64,000 nucleotides of DNA from Borreliella mayonii (GTDB taxonomy: Bacteria; Spirochaetota; Spirochaetia; Borreliales; Borreliaceae): contig NZ_CP015780.1 of NCBI RefSeq assembly GCF_001945665.1, positions 372,001-436,000 on the forward strand. Reading direction: 5' to 3'. The notes below the pieces were generated by a model. That model worked only from the letters and a program-made list of their open reading frames with translations. It had not been told where the DNA came from and did no database searches. Shown here piece after piece: positions 1 through 9,357 of this stretch. A program made the translations under genes and the position numbers. Position 1 is the first letter of the stretch, and each line of letters starts with the position of its first letter.

Positions 1-1850
1 AATTCGCTATTATTTATAACTATGAAAACCCAATAGATTTTTCAATAAACATTGCAAATGAACTAAAAAATAAAAACAAAATCCATTCTATTATAATTAG
101 CAATCAAAAATTTGATGAGGAATATTTAAAATTTAATCACATAGAAATAATAAAAGATATAAGCGAATTAGAATATAAGCAAAGCTTAATACACCAAAAA
201 AAACTATTTTGCGACAATAAAAACACAACTCTGGATTTCTTCTTAAATTTATCAGAACTCATAAAAGAAATAGTAATAATCACAAATACCAAAAATGAAA
301 TTATTTATATTAATGAAAAAGGTAGTAAAAATCTTAATATTCCAATGAAAACCTCTGGAAATATAATCAAAGTAACCGACATAGATATTAGAGATTTGGA
401 AAAGTTAAAAAAAATAGATTTAAGTTATCATACAAATTCTATTCCTGAATTTAAAAATATATTAATAACCGATTGTCTTTTAACTTTAAAAAATAACAAA
501 AAACTACATGTAGATATATTTATTAGCACAATCGCTCAAAATAATATTGACAAATTAATAACAATTAAAGAAATACCAAACTCCAATAAAATAGAAAACT
601 ATAAATACCTAGAAATTATTGATTCGCAAGACGAGATTCAAAATGTTTATCAAATTGAAAAATTACTAGTAAACAATATGGATATTTACAAAAAGAAAAG
701 AATATATTTGCTTAATTTAGACGTATCCCTAACAACAGAATATGAATACAAAGAGGATAAAGAAAAGCTTAATGTAAAAATACTTAAAATAATGTATTCA
801 AAAATAATGTCGCTGTACTCTGAATATATTTTTAAGCTAAAACACAACAATTTAATAGTAATCATATGCACAAGTGGCGGTGAAAAACAAATAATCTCAA
901 TTGCCCAAAAAATCAAAAAAACAATTGCGCTGGCATTTAAAAAAGAAGATATTATTATATTCAAATTCAATATTGGAATAATAGAGGTAAATTTAAAAGA
1001 AAACTTAGAATTCAAAATCCCCAAATTAATGATGGCTACAAAAATATCATCAGAATATAAAGAATCTAATCCTACTATATACAAAGAAGAACTGCCAGAA
1101 GCATTGATTTTAAAAAATCAAAACAAAATCTTTCAATATATACTCAAAGCAATAAAAAATGATTTTTTCACTCTTTATTATCAAAAAATAAATCCTCTTA
1201 AAAAAAACTTAAAGCCCAAAATAGAAATCTTGACAAGACTTTTTGACCATATGGGCAGACCAATTCCAAACGATCAAATTTTTAACTTAATAGACAAATA
1301 CAATTTAACCGTTGAAGTTGACAAATTAGTGGTTAAAAAAGCTTTAAGAGAATATAAAAGTTTTGTATCAAAAAATGGAGTTCACATTTTCTCAATCAAC
1401 ATATCTCCTTATTCACTAAAATCCCAAAACTTTCGAATCTTTTTAAGAGATACTTTATTGAAAAGCCAAATCCCACTTCAAAATATATGCTTAGAAATAA
1501 CAGAAAATGGAATTCTTGAAAATTTTGAGATAATAAATAAATATTTTCAAGAATTAAAAAGTTTTGGAATCAAACTAGCACTTGATGACTTTGGAAGCGG
1601 ACATACATCACTCTCATATATTAAAACACTACCAATAGACTTGCTTAAAATAGACGGATCTTTCATAAAAGCAATAAACTCCAGTGAAATAGATTTTGTA
1701 ATAATAAAATCTATTAAAAAAATAGCAGATACAAAAAATATAAAAATTATTGCCGAATTTGTGTATAATGAGGAAATATTAAAAAAAATAAATGAACTAG
1801 AAATAGACTACGGACAAGGATTTTTATGGCACAAACCAGAACCAATATAA
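1..1850 (+). CDS. pdeA: c-di-GMP phosphodiesterase PdeA (EAL), 5' truncated by window edge
   Basis: The reading frame is open back to base 3 with no start codon before the first ATG at 345, so the N-terminus lies outside the window. The part before 345 includes a PAS-like stretch (IIYINEKGSKNLNIP, about 301-345). A GGDEF-like middle domain is degenerate (KHNNL at the signature site, about 840). The C-terminal EAL domain is intact: EILTR near 1225, NISPYS near 1400, LEITENG near 1495, LALDDFGSGHTSLSY near 1580, LLKIDGSF near 1645, IIAEF near 1745 and GQGFLWHKP at the end. EAL domains hydrolyse c-di-GMP to pGpG, and the B. burgdorferi ortholog is known as PdeA. No signal peptide or membrane segment is visible in this part. 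mgsA follows 95 nt downstream. Confidence 0.93.
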   Translation, partial: FAIIYNYENPIDFSINIANELKNKNKIHSIIISNQKFDEEYLKFNHIEIIKDISELEYKQSLIHQKKLFCDNKNTTLDFFLNLSELIKEIVIITNTKNEIIYINEKGSKNLNIPMKTSGNIIKVTDIDIRDLEKLKKIDLSYHTNSIPEFKNILITDCLLTLKNNKKLHVDIFISTIAQNNIDKLITIKEIPNSNKIENYKYLEIIDSQDEIQNVYQIEKLLVNNMDIYKKKRIYLLNLDVSLTTEYEYKEDKEKLNVKILKIMYSKIMSLYSEYIFKLKHNNLIVIICTSGGEKQIISIAQKIKKTIALAFKKEDIIIFKFNIGIIEVNLKENLEFKIPKLMMATKISSEYKESNPTIYKEELPEALILKNQNKIFQYILKAIKNDFFTLYYQKINPLKKNLKPKIEILTRLFDHMGRPIPNDQIFNLIDKYNLTVEVDKLVVKKALREYKSFVSKNGVHIFSINISPYSLKSQNFRIFLRDTLLKSQIPLQNICLEITENGILENFEIINKYFQELKSFGIKLALDDFGSGHTSLSYIKTLPIDLLKIDGSFIKAINSSEIDFVIIKSIKKIADTKNIKIIAEFVYNEEILKKINELEIDYGQGFLWHKPEPI

Positions 1851-1945
1851 ATTCTAAAAAACAGTGAAATCTAAAAATATACTTATGACTAAGTTTTATT
1901 AAACTTCAACAAAAATTATTTTACATTGGAAAAGGAACAAAATTA

Positions 1946-2326
1946 ATGGAAAAAAAAATAGCATTAATCGCGCATGATAAAAAAAAGGATGATTTGGTAA
2001 ATTTTGTCAAACAAAACTATCTCTTCTTATCTAAATTCAAGCTTATTGCAACAGGAACAACAGGATCCAGAATCCAACAAGCTACTGATCTTACAATTAT
2101 TAAATATAAATCAGGCCCTATGGGAGGAGATCAGCAAATTGGAGCTGAAGTAGCTGAAGGGAATATATTAGCTATATTTTTCTTTAGAGATCCCCTAACA
2201 AGCCAGCCCCACGAGCCAGATGTATCAGCTCTTATTAGGCTTTGCGATGTACATAAAATACCGCTTGCAACCAACGTAAAAACAGCAGAAATTTTAATAA
2301 AAGGACTTGAAAGCTTGATTTTTTAG
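1946..2326 (+). CDS. mgsA: methylglyoxal synthase
   Basis: A 126-residue cytosolic enzyme that converts dihydroxyacetone phosphate to methylglyoxal and phosphate, bypassing lower glycolysis. It is about 26 residues shorter than the E. coli enzyme but keeps the family signatures: [10 protein letters not shown] (35-44) for phosphate binding, [11 protein letters not shown] (57-67) and [12 protein letters not shown] (81-92). H10, D62, H89 and D92 correspond to E. coli H19, D71, H98 and D101. An AAAGGA-type ribosome site precedes the ATG. The stop codon lies inside a 40-nt perfect palindrome. The gene may share a transcript with pdeA. Confidence 0.95.
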   Translation: MEKKIALIAHDKKKDDLVNFVKQNYLFLSKFKLIATGTTGSRIQQATDLTIIKYKSGPMGGDQQIGAEVAEGNILAIFFFRDPLTSQPHEPDVSALIRLCDVHKIPLATNVKTAEILIKGLESLIF

Positions 2327-2356
2327 GCTTTAATTTAAATTAAAGCCTAAAAAATC
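2317..2356. repeat. 40-nt perfect palindrome between convergent genes
   Basis: Bases 2317-2356 are an exact inverted repeat with no loop, centred on TTTAATTTAAATTAAA. It lies between mgsA (+) and the LA7 gene (-) and includes the mgsA stop codon. It could form a 3'-end hairpin for both transcripts, but the outer arm carries A6 rather than U6 on the 3' side of each strand, so it is not a textbook intrinsic terminator. The same 16-nt core recurs at 24191-24222. Confidence 0.8.
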
Positions 2357-2367
2357 GCAAATATGAA

Positions 2368-2952
2368 TTAATTCGTTAACATAGATGAAATTTTTTCAAC
2401 ACCGTCGATAATATAATTAACAGATTCAAGGAAAGTCTTGGCATCTGAATTATTTTCATCAACTGTTATTTCCAATTTTGAATTTTTAATATTAAGATCT
2501 TTAAAAGTACCAATAAGATCGCTTCGCACACCATGTAAATTACTATTTATAATCTTTTTTAAATCAGAGGTAATCCCAACAAAAATAAAGGCCTCTTTTC
2601 CAGAAATATTAATCGGAGCTTCTCCTGCATAAATATTGTCATAAAAATAAACTATTAACTTTGCATCCTCTTTTGAGGGTACTGTTTGAAAGTGTCCATC
2701 TTGTTCAGAAAAATAAAAAACCTTTATATTTTTACCCAAACTTTTTCGATCCTTTTTTGAATGAACTACTCCCATAGCATGAAAAACATGCCCAATAGTA
2801 TGTTCATCTATTTTAGAATCATCAAGCTTAGAAGAGCTATCCGCCTCTTGCTCCTCAACATATTCATTTGAGCTGTCTTTTGAAGTACAAGCAATTATTA
2901 AAAATAAAAAAAACAATAGTAAATAGTTTTTAAAAAAACCATTTTTATACAT
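2368..2952 (-). CDS. surface lipoprotein LA7 / P22
   Basis: A 194-residue lipoprotein. The signal peptide is Lys/Phe/Leu-rich and ends in a lipobox (FLIIAC) with lipidated Cys22, followed by a short acidic tether ([18 protein letters not shown]). The rest is hydrophilic with no transmembrane segment. The position and sequence fit the B. burgdorferi LA7/P22 antigen (BB0365), an immunogenic lipoprotein. Its biochemical role is not evident from the sequence. It is transcribed alone, divergently from the aminopeptidase gene, with 122 nt between the two starts. Confidence 0.85.
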   Translation of the reverse strand: MYKNGFFKNYLLLFFLFLIIACTSKDSSNEYVEEQEADSSSKLDDSKIDEHTIGHVFHAMGVVHSKKDRKSLGKNIKVFYFSEQDGHFQTVPSKEDAKLIVYFYDNIYAGEAPINISGKEAFIFVGITSDLKKIINSNLHGVRSDLIGTFKDLNIKNSKLEITVDENNSDAKTFLESVNYIIDGVEKISSMLTN

Positions 2953-3074
2953 AAAAATTCTCCCTTATATTTTTTTAATCATATTAAAATTAAAAGTAAG
3001 TTTACAATAAATAATTTATTTTGTACACACTTTAAAAGCAATTAAAATGTTAAAATGAAAAAGGAGGCATATTA

Positions 3075-4451
3075 ATGAAAAAACAAAATCCATGGATATT
3101 TTTAAATGAAGAAGAAAAAAATCAAATTTTCAATTTTTCCGAAGGTTATAAAAAATTTATAAGTAAATTTAAAACAGAAAGAGAAGTTACAGCCTATGCC
3201 CTAAATAAAGCAAAAAAATTAGGGTTTATTAACGCTGAAGAGAAAAAAAATTTAATGCCGGGTGATAAAATTTTTTACACCTGTAGAGAAAAATCTGTTG
3301 CTTTTGCTATTATTGGCAAAAATCCTATTGAAGATGGAATGAATTTCATCGTTTCTCACACAGATTCACCAAGACTTGATGCAAAACCTTCGCCAATCTC
3401 TGAAGAAAACGAACTTACATTTATTAAAACCAACTATTATGGGGGAATAAAAAAGTATCAGTGGCTATCTATACCCCTTTCAATAAGAGGCGTGGTATTT
3501 TTAAAAAATGGAGAAAAGGTTGAAATCAACATTGGAGACAATGAAAACGATCCTATATTTGTAATTCCCGACATTTTGCCCCATCTTGATAGAAAAATAC
3601 AAAGAAATAAAAAATCAGATGAAATTATTGAGGGAGAAAATCTAAAAATTTTAATTGGAAGCTTACCAATCGAAACAAAAGAAAAAGATAAAGTTAAACT
3701 AGCAACTTTGCAACTAATAAAAGAAAAATATAAAATAGAAGAAGAAGATTTCGTATCATCAGAAATTGAAATAGTGCCTGCAGGAACAGCAAAAGACGTT
3801 GGATTTGACAAAGCTTTAATTGGCGCTTACGGACAAGATGACAAAATATGCGCTTACACTTCACTAGAATCCATATTTGATCTTGAAGAAACTCCAAACA
3901 AAACAGCCATTTGCTTTCTTGTAGATAAAGAAGAAATTGGTTCAACAGGTTCAACAGGACTAGACTCAAGATATCTTGAATATTTTGTTTCTGACATGAT
4001 CTTTAAAATTAAAAAATCAGAATACAACAATCTTCAAGTCCAAAAAGCTTTGTGGAATTCAAAAAGCATTTCTGCTGATGTTTGCGCAGCAATAAACCCA
4101 CTATTTAGTTCAGTTCATGACGAACAAAATGCTCCACAACTTGGCTATGGAATACCTATAATGAAATACACAGGACATGGTGGGAAAAGTATGGCCAGCG
4201 ATGCTGATGCTGAACTTGTTTATTACATTAGACAATTATTAAATAAAAACAATATAGCCTGGCAAGTAGCAACACTTGGAAAAGTAGAAGAAGGAGGAGG
4301 AGGAACTGTTGCTAAATTCTTAGCTAGCTACGGAATAAGAACAATAGACATGGGACCTGCTGTTATAAGCATGCATTCTCCAATGGAAATAACTTCTAAA
4401 TTTGATTTATACAATGCTTACTTAGCATATAAAGCTTTCTACAAGGAATAA
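3075..4451 (+). CDS. M18-family aminopeptidase (aspartyl aminopeptidase / yscI type)
   Basis: A 458-residue cytosolic di-zinc aminopeptidase that removes N-terminal residues from peptides, useful in an organism that must import amino acids. M18 motifs are present in order: SHTDSPRLDAKP (metal-ligand HxD), GQDDKICAY (bridging Asp), VDKEEIGSTG (catalytic and ligand Glu pair), SSVHDEQNAP, KYTGHGGKSMASDAD, and the late SMHSPMEI histidine. Length is normal for the family. A strong AAGGAGG site precedes the ATG. The EIIB-like gene starts 7 nt after the stop, so the two are probably co-transcribed. Confidence 0.93.
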   Translation: MKKQNPWIFLNEEEKNQIFNFSEGYKKFISKFKTEREVTAYALNKAKKLGFINAEEKKNLMPGDKIFYTCREKSVAFAIIGKNPIEDGMNFIVSHTDSPRLDAKPSPISEENELTFIKTNYYGGIKKYQWLSIPLSIRGVVFLKNGEKVEINIGDNENDPIFVIPDILPHLDRKIQRNKKSDEIIEGENLKILIGSLPIETKEKDKVKLATLQLIKEKYKIEEEDFVSSEIEIVPAGTAKDVGFDKALIGAYGQDDKICAYTSLESIFDLEETPNKTAICFLVDKEEIGSTGSTGLDSRYLEYFVSDMIFKIKKSEYNNLQVQKALWNSKSISADVCAAINPLFSSVHDEQNAPQLGYGIPIMKYTGHGGKSMASDADAELVYYIRQLLNKNNIAWQVATLGKVEEGGGGTVAKFLASYGIRTIDMGPAVISMHSPMEITSKFDLYNAYLAYKAFYKE

Positions 4452-4458
4452 AATTACT

Positions 4459-4737
4459 ATGGCAGATTTAGAAAAAACAAATAAAATCAAAGCAGCAGAG
4501 CATATTGTGGAATGTTTTGGGGGAATTAAAAATATTAAAAACATACACAAAGACCTCACAAGAATAAAAATTTTAGTAGACAGCAATTCTTTAGTCAAAA
4601 GAGACGATTTAACAAAAAATGACAACATAATAGGAACTATTAAATCTAATGAACTTACAGAAGTTGTAATGAATTTTGAAATAATTGAAGATGTTTACAA
4701 TAAAATTTTATATATGATGAATGAACAAAAACAATAA
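4459..4737 (+). CDS. stand-alone PTS EIIB-like protein with active-site Cys replaced by Asp
   Basis: A 92-residue protein resembling the EIIB domain of glucose-family PTS permeases. It has a helix with an AAEHIVECFGG start, then NIKNIHKDLTRIKILV, where canonical EIIB has N-I-x-x-[LV]-x-x-C-x-T-R-L-R. Asp32 occupies the phosphorylated Cys position; Thr34-Arg35 are kept. It has no EIIC or EIIA domain. Without the Cys it cannot carry the normal phosphocysteine, so a regulatory or binding role is possible. That role is inference. The alignment is by eye. The gene is the last before a bidirectional terminator. Confidence 0.7.
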   Translation: MADLEKTNKIKAAEHIVECFGGIKNIKNIHKDLTRIKILVDSNSLVKRDDLTKNDNIIGTIKSNELTEVVMNFEIIEDVYNKILYMMNEQKQ

Positions 4738-4758
4738 AGCCTCTAAAGAGGCTTTATT
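4733..4758. terminator. bidirectional intrinsic terminator
   Basis: Arms AATAAAGCCTCT and AGAGGCTTTATT pair perfectly around a 2-nt loop and are followed by T-rich sequence on both strands. It lies between the EIIB-like gene (+) and gpsA (-) and overlaps the EIIB-like stop codon. Confidence 0.85.
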
Positions 4759-5817
4759 TTATTGTATAACATCTCTCATATACTCAATAACAGATTCAGG
4801 CTCCAACTCTTTATTCAAAATTTTATATATAACACTTAATAAGCTATTAGGATTAAAATCACGATTTAATTGTTTAAAAAAAGAAAAAATTGATTTAGCA
4901 GCTAAAACTCCCTCTGGCAAATATCCAATTTTTTCAATATTACTTATCAAATCATCTATATCAAAAAAGCTTTCTAAAATGTTTTTACTAACAATTTCAT
5001 TACCAAATCGTCTATTTCTTCCAAACATGCTTCTACAAGTAACATCCAAATCGCCAGAACCAGACAAAAATAAAAACGTTTCAATATTTTTCCCCCCAAG
5101 CTCAATTGCAATATCTTTTATATTATTCAAGGATACTGAAAATAAAAATGATTCTGTATTACTACCTATCAAATTAGGATAATTTAATTTATAAGCATCC
5201 AAAATTCCAAATGCAATTGCAAACACATTTTTTAAAGCTGCTGCTATTTGCACTCCAAAAACATCGTTGCTATAAAATAAAGAAATTGAAGTTTTGCTAA
5301 ATAAATTAATAAACAAATATGCATTTTCTCTGTTATTACTAGCCGCAACAAGTCCTGTTATCACACCAAGCCCAACTTCCTCAGCATGACTTGGGCCAAC
5401 AATATAAGTAATCTCATCTTTATATCTTTTCATAACTCTCTCAGCAGCTTCAATAACTGTCTGAGTTTTACCACCAAAAGTAATAAATCCTTTTGTAAGT
5501 ATTGCTATCTTTGGCTTTATCTCCAAAGATAGCAAAAATTGATCCAATTTTTTTAAAATATCAACAGTAAAAAGAGAGGGCGTTACAATAAAAATATAAT
5601 CAGACATTGATACAACTTCCAACAAATCTGAACTTGCAACTAAATTTTTTGGCAATTTAATTCCCTTTAAATATTTGGAATTAACATTATCATTATTGAT
5701 ACCATTCTTAACATCTTCTTCAAAAGACCATAAAAAAATATTAAAATCAAATTTATCTGCCAAAGACTTCGCGATAGCCGTTCCCCAAGCACCTGCTCCT
5801 ATTACTGATATTTTCAT
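4759..5817 (-). CDS. gpsA: NAD(P)+-dependent glycerol-3-phosphate dehydrogenase
   Basis: A 352-residue cytosolic enzyme that interconverts dihydroxyacetone phosphate and sn-glycerol-3-phosphate, supplying the backbone for phospholipids and lipoproteins. The N-terminal Rossmann motif is VIGAGAWGTA. Other family signatures are GPSHAEEVGLG, the catalytic-lysine segment ALKNVFAIAFGI, and SGSGDLDVTCRSMFGRNRRFG in the substrate domain. Length is typical. It is the last gene of the gltX-glyS-tyrS-clpA-gpsA run, 17 nt after clpA, and ends at the shared terminator. Confidence 0.95.
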   Translation of the reverse strand: MKISVIGAGAWGTAIAKSLADKFDFNIFLWSFEEDVKNGINNDNVNSKYLKGIKLPKNLVASSDLLEVVSMSDYIFIVTPSLFTVDILKKLDQFLLSLEIKPKIAILTKGFITFGGKTQTVIEAAERVMKRYKDEITYIVGPSHAEEVGLGVITGLVAASNNRENAYLFINLFSKTSISLFYSNDVFGVQIAAALKNVFAIAFGILDAYKLNYPNLIGSNTESFLFSVSLNNIKDIAIELGGKNIETFLFLSGSGDLDVTCRSMFGRNRRFGNEIVSKNILESFFDIDDLISNIEKIGYLPEGVLAAKSIFSFFKQLNRDFNPNSLLSVIYKILNKELEPESVIEYMRDVIQ

Positions 5818-5834
5818 AAATACTCCCTATAACC

Positions 5835-8129
5835 TTATAAAAACTCATATTTTATTGTTTTATCTAAATAGATTTTTATTTTACCAGAATTTTCAATTTT
5901 CTTAAAAAGAATTTCATCTATTAAAAGCTTTCCTAACTCTTTGAATATAAACTTTTTAACACTTTTTAAGCTGTAACCCTTTCCATAGATCTTTTCTCGA
6001 ATATAATCAACAACACTTTTTTCAAAAAAAACATCGAATTTTCTATCTCTTAATATCCTTGCAAAACAATTAAGTTCATTAAAAATGATTTTTTCAAAAT
6101 CTAGCTCATCAATAGATTTAAATACAAACACATGATCTATTAACTCTAAAAACTCATTAGGGAATCTCTTCTCTAATATAAGGTTAAAATCATTTCCCTC
6201 TGCCATTTTATTTTTAAAACCAATACTATTAAGCTCTTTGTTCTTAGCATTAATACTTATTATTATTAAGCTTTCCGATAAACTTACCTTTTTCCCAAGA
6301 CCATCAAAAAGCTTACCTGTTTTAAACCCCTCCAAAAAAAAATCTAAAACCCTTTTACTACATTTATCAAAATCTGATAGGAAAATAATAGAATTAGAAG
6401 ATTTGTTTAAAAATTTGAAAAATCTAGTAGATTCATAATACCCTTCATTACTTAAAACAGGCCCAATCAATCTATCAAGAGAATTAAAATCACTATACTC
6501 ACCCATATTAAGAGTAAATTTCGGAATTCCAAACTCTTCTGATAAAATATCTGTTAATTTACATTTTCCTGCTCCAGAAGCACCAATAAAAGCAAATATG
6601 CCAATAGTACTTCTGTTGGCAAGCAAATTAAATTTTAACAATTTAATATTTAATATCAAATCAAATATCAAGCCATCATGTACAATAAGTTCTTTTTTTA
6701 TTCTATTTTCTAAATTAATTAGCAATTCACTATTATACTCTTCAAAATTAAAAATGTTAGAACCAACAATAGATTTAATCAGATCACAAACATCATCTTT
6801 TGTTATGATCCTTTTTATATTTTCAAGTTTAAACTTAGAGCCTAATTCATCTAAAATATCAAAAGCTTTGTCTGGAAGAAATCTATCTTTAATATATTTT
6901 TTAGACATTACAATGCAAGCTTGTATTGCCTCGTCTGTATATTCCACATTATGATATCTCTCATAATCTCTTTTAATCTCCTGCAAAATATTATAGGTGT
7001 CTTCAAAATTAGGCTCTTTGAGCTCTATACTCTGAAACCTTCTCATTAAAGCCTTATCTTTTAAAAAAAATTTTCTATATTCATATTCTGTAGTAGCTCC
7101 AATAAATTTAATCTTCCCCAAAGTAAGAATAGGCTTCAACAAATTAGAAATATCCATGCTACCAAATGACGTAGCTCCTGCCCCTACTATCATATGGATT
7201 TCATCAATAAAAAGCATAACTTTTTTTCTTGAGTTTAAAAAATCTAAAACCCTGTTCACTCTACTCTCAAGATCCCCCCTATACTTAGTGCTCGAAACAA
7301 GCCTACCAATATCAAGAGAATAAATTTCATACCCTATTAAATCCCTTGGAACATTCTCTATTTTTATTTTATATGCAAGACCTTGAATTAATACTGTTTT
7401 TCCAACCCCAGGTTCTCCAAATAAAATAGGATTACTTTTATGCTTCCTAAGTATCACCTGAATTAACCGAGATAATTCTTGCTTTCTGCCAATTAAAGGA
7501 TTGTATTTTAAATCCAAAGTATCAATAACATTTGTTAAAAAATTATCAATAGAGTCTTTACTTTCTAATAAAATATTATCTTGATCCAACTTATTACGCT
7601 TATCATCAAAAATATGAAAGCCTCCTTTCTTTTTTAGCACATTATTATGAATATATTCTGTAATTAATTCACTATCATAGCCTGAGTCAGATTTAGCATT
7701 TACAGCCAAATAATCATGAACTTCAATAAGTTTGTCAAAAATAGTCAAATTAAAACCCGAATTAAGCAGTGCATCTAAAATACTGTTTTTTCTTTTTTTG
7801 ACAAGCACCCATAATAAATCTTTTTCTTGTATTTTATAAGGTTTTTTATAAAAAAAAAGAGCATTAATTATATCGTCATACAAATAATCCATACTAGAAA
7901 CATGGTCTGGGATATAATTGTCTCTTAAAGGAAGTTTACTGAAAAATTCTTCTAGTTGTTTATTAAGCTTATAAAAGTCAATTGCACACAAATTAAGCAG
8001 TTCTTTAACTTTATCGCTTTTAATAAGCCCATAAAAAATGTGCTCTTCTGTAAACACAAGATGTTTAGATTCCATGAAAAACAAAAAAGTGTTAAAAAAC
8101 AAACAATTTAAAGCTCTTCTATCATACAT
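5835..8129 (-). CDS. clpA: ClpA-like AAA+ unfoldase with degenerate second ATPase ring
   Basis: A 764-residue Hsp100 protein with a ClpA-like layout: N-domain (1-145), AAA+ D1 (about 205-455) and AAA+ D2 (about 480-760). D1 is intact: Walker A GEPGVGKT (238-245), Walker B LFIDE (306-310) and arginine finger ALMRRF (360-365). D2 has lost key residues: Walker A GASGAGKC has Cys for Thr (523), Walker B reads FLSDFDK (Ser585-Asp586 for Asp-Glu), the arginine-finger segment reads EFLELID (Leu663 for Arg), and the sensor-2 GARP reads GYSL. SIGF (635-638) resembles the ClpP-binding IGF/IGL loop. It is probably a ClpP partner driven by D1. It starts 10 nt after tyrS. Confidence 0.88.
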   Translation of the reverse strand: MYDRRALNCLFFNTFLFFMESKHLVFTEEHIFYGLIKSDKVKELLNLCAIDFYKLNKQLEEFFSKLPLRDNYIPDHVSSMDYLYDDIINALFFYKKPYKIQEKDLLWVLVKKRKNSILDALLNSGFNLTIFDKLIEVHDYLAVNAKSDSGYDSELITEYIHNNVLKKKGGFHIFDDKRNKLDQDNILLESKDSIDNFLTNVIDTLDLKYNPLIGRKQELSRLIQVILRKHKSNPILFGEPGVGKTVLIQGLAYKIKIENVPRDLIGYEIYSLDIGRLVSSTKYRGDLESRVNRVLDFLNSRKKVMLFIDEIHMIVGAGATSFGSMDISNLLKPILTLGKIKFIGATTEYEYRKFFLKDKALMRRFQSIELKEPNFEDTYNILQEIKRDYERYHNVEYTDEAIQACIVMSKKYIKDRFLPDKAFDILDELGSKFKLENIKRIITKDDVCDLIKSIVGSNIFNFEEYNSELLINLENRIKKELIVHDGLIFDLILNIKLLKFNLLANRSTIGIFAFIGASGAGKCKLTDILSEEFGIPKFTLNMGEYSDFNSLDRLIGPVLSNEGYYESTRFFKFLNKSSNSIIFLSDFDKCSKRVLDFFLEGFKTGKLFDGLGKKVSLSESLIIISINAKNKELNSIGFKNKMAEGNDFNLILEKRFPNEFLELIDHVFVFKSIDELDFEKIIFNELNCFARILRDRKFDVFFEKSVVDYIREKIYGKGYSLKSVKKFIFKELGKLLIDEILFKKIENSGKIKIYLDKTIKYEFL

Positions 8130-8139
8130 CCAAAATCAA

Positions 8140-9357
8140 CTATAAAACAATTCGTAAAAATTTTTTTTTACCTAATCTTAATTCAACTTCATTATTATTA
8201 AAATCCTTTTTAGTAAGACAGTGGTTCTGATTTTCTACCCTTTTACCATTAATATAAACCCCTCCAGAATTAATCAATCTTCTGCCTTCTGATTTGCTAG
8301 GCACAATTTTTGAATCTAGCATTAAATCAATCAAAAATACCTCTTCTTCTAAATTAGAAAAGCTAAATTTAAAAAATGGAATATTATTTCTATCTCCGAT
8401 TCCCCTAAATGCAGCAAAAGATGCCTCTTGAACTTTCAAAGCTTCCGCTTCTCCGTGAACAATTTTAGTTATCTCAAAAGCTAAAATCTCTTTAGCTTTA
8501 TTTAAAGAATTTCCCTTAAAATTTGAAATTAATTCGATCTCATCTTCTTCTAAAAAAGTAAAAAGATATAAAAAAGTTTTCACATCAGAATCTGAAGTAT
8601 TTCTAAAATATTGATAAAAATCATAAATACTGTAAAGATTAGAATCAAGATAAACGGCACCCTTTTCTGATTTACCCATCTTTTTCCCATCACTTCTTGT
8701 AATTAATGGAAACGTAAGCCCAAAAGCTTCTGTTCCAATTTTTTTTCTAATCAGGTCAACACCTGCGATAATATTCCCCCATTGATCATCACCACCAATT
8801 TGAAGTCGACAATTTTTAATTTTATTAAGCATATAATAATCATAAGACTGTAAAAGCTGATAATTAAACTCAATAAATGAAAGTCCAAAATCCAACCTTC
8901 TTTTATAAGTTTCAAAGCTTAACATGCGATTAACAGAAAAATGCATGCCAATATCTCTTAAAAATTCAATATAATTGAGATTGTCTAACCAATTTGAATT
9001 ATAAATAAAGCACTCTGAACTAAACTTAGTTATTCTTTGAAGTTGATTTTTTATCAACAAGGCATTTTTTCTAATCTCTTCTGAAGATAAAATCTTTCTC
9101 ATCTCACTTTTTCCAGAAGGATCACCTATTTTTGCTGTAGAATCGCCAATCAAAACAATTGGTATGTGACCATGTTGTCTAAGATGCATCATTGCTAAAA
9201 AAGGGATCAAATGACCAATATGAAGAGAGCTAAATGTTGCATCAACTCCTGCATAAAAAACTATTTTTTCTATATCCATTAAATCACTTAAAACTTTTAA
9301 AGATGTACATTGCTTTAAAAATCCGCGTTTATGTAAAAGACTTAAAGCAAGATTCAT
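8140..9357 (-). CDS. tyrS: tyrosyl-tRNA synthetase
   Basis: A 405-residue class I aminoacyl-tRNA synthetase that charges tRNA-Tyr in the cytosol. The HIGH motif is HIGH (46-49), the tyrosine/ATP pocket shows GDSTAKIGDPSGKS (71-84) and LQIGGDDQWGN (185-195), and the KMSKS loop is KMGKS (226-230). The C-terminus is an S4-like RNA-binding domain (SEGRRLINSGGVYING). Its start overlaps the glyS stop by 4 nt, which suggests translational coupling. Confidence 0.96.
   Translation of the reverse strand: MNLALSLLHKRGFLKQCTSLKVLSDLMDIEKIVFYAGVDATFSSLHIGHLIPFLAMMHLRQHGHIPIVLIGDSTAKIGDPSGKSEMRKILSSEEIRKNALLIKNQLQRITKFSSECFIYNSNWLDNLNYIEFLRDIGMHFSVNRMLSFETYKRRLDFGLSFIEFNYQLLQSYDYYMLNKIKNCRLQIGGDDQWGNIIAGVDLIRKKIGTEAFGLTFPLITRSDGKKMGKSEKGAVYLDSNLYSIYDFYQYFRNTSDSDVKTFLYLFTFLEEDEIELISNFKGNSLNKAKEILAFEITKIVHGEAEALKVQEASFAAFRGIGDRNNIPFFKFSFSNLEEEVFLIDLMLDSKIVPSKSEGRRLINSGGVYINGKRVENQNHCLTKKDFNNNEVELRLGKKKFLRIVL

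Noticed and set aside
686-1084. 132-residue - strand ORF inside pdeA
   Set aside because: Lies opposite a well-conserved coding region, with no signal of its own.
3021-3056. Promoter for the aminopeptidase (TTGTAC ... TAAAAT)
   Set aside because: Spacing of 24 nt is too long and the -10 would place the start inside the ribosome site.
3458-3969. Two - strand ORFs (117 and 91 residues) inside the aminopeptidase gene
   Set aside because: Shadow frames of a clear M18 enzyme.
4721-5182. 153-residue + strand ORF overlapping the terminator
   Set aside because: Antisense to gpsA, with composition typical of a shadow frame.
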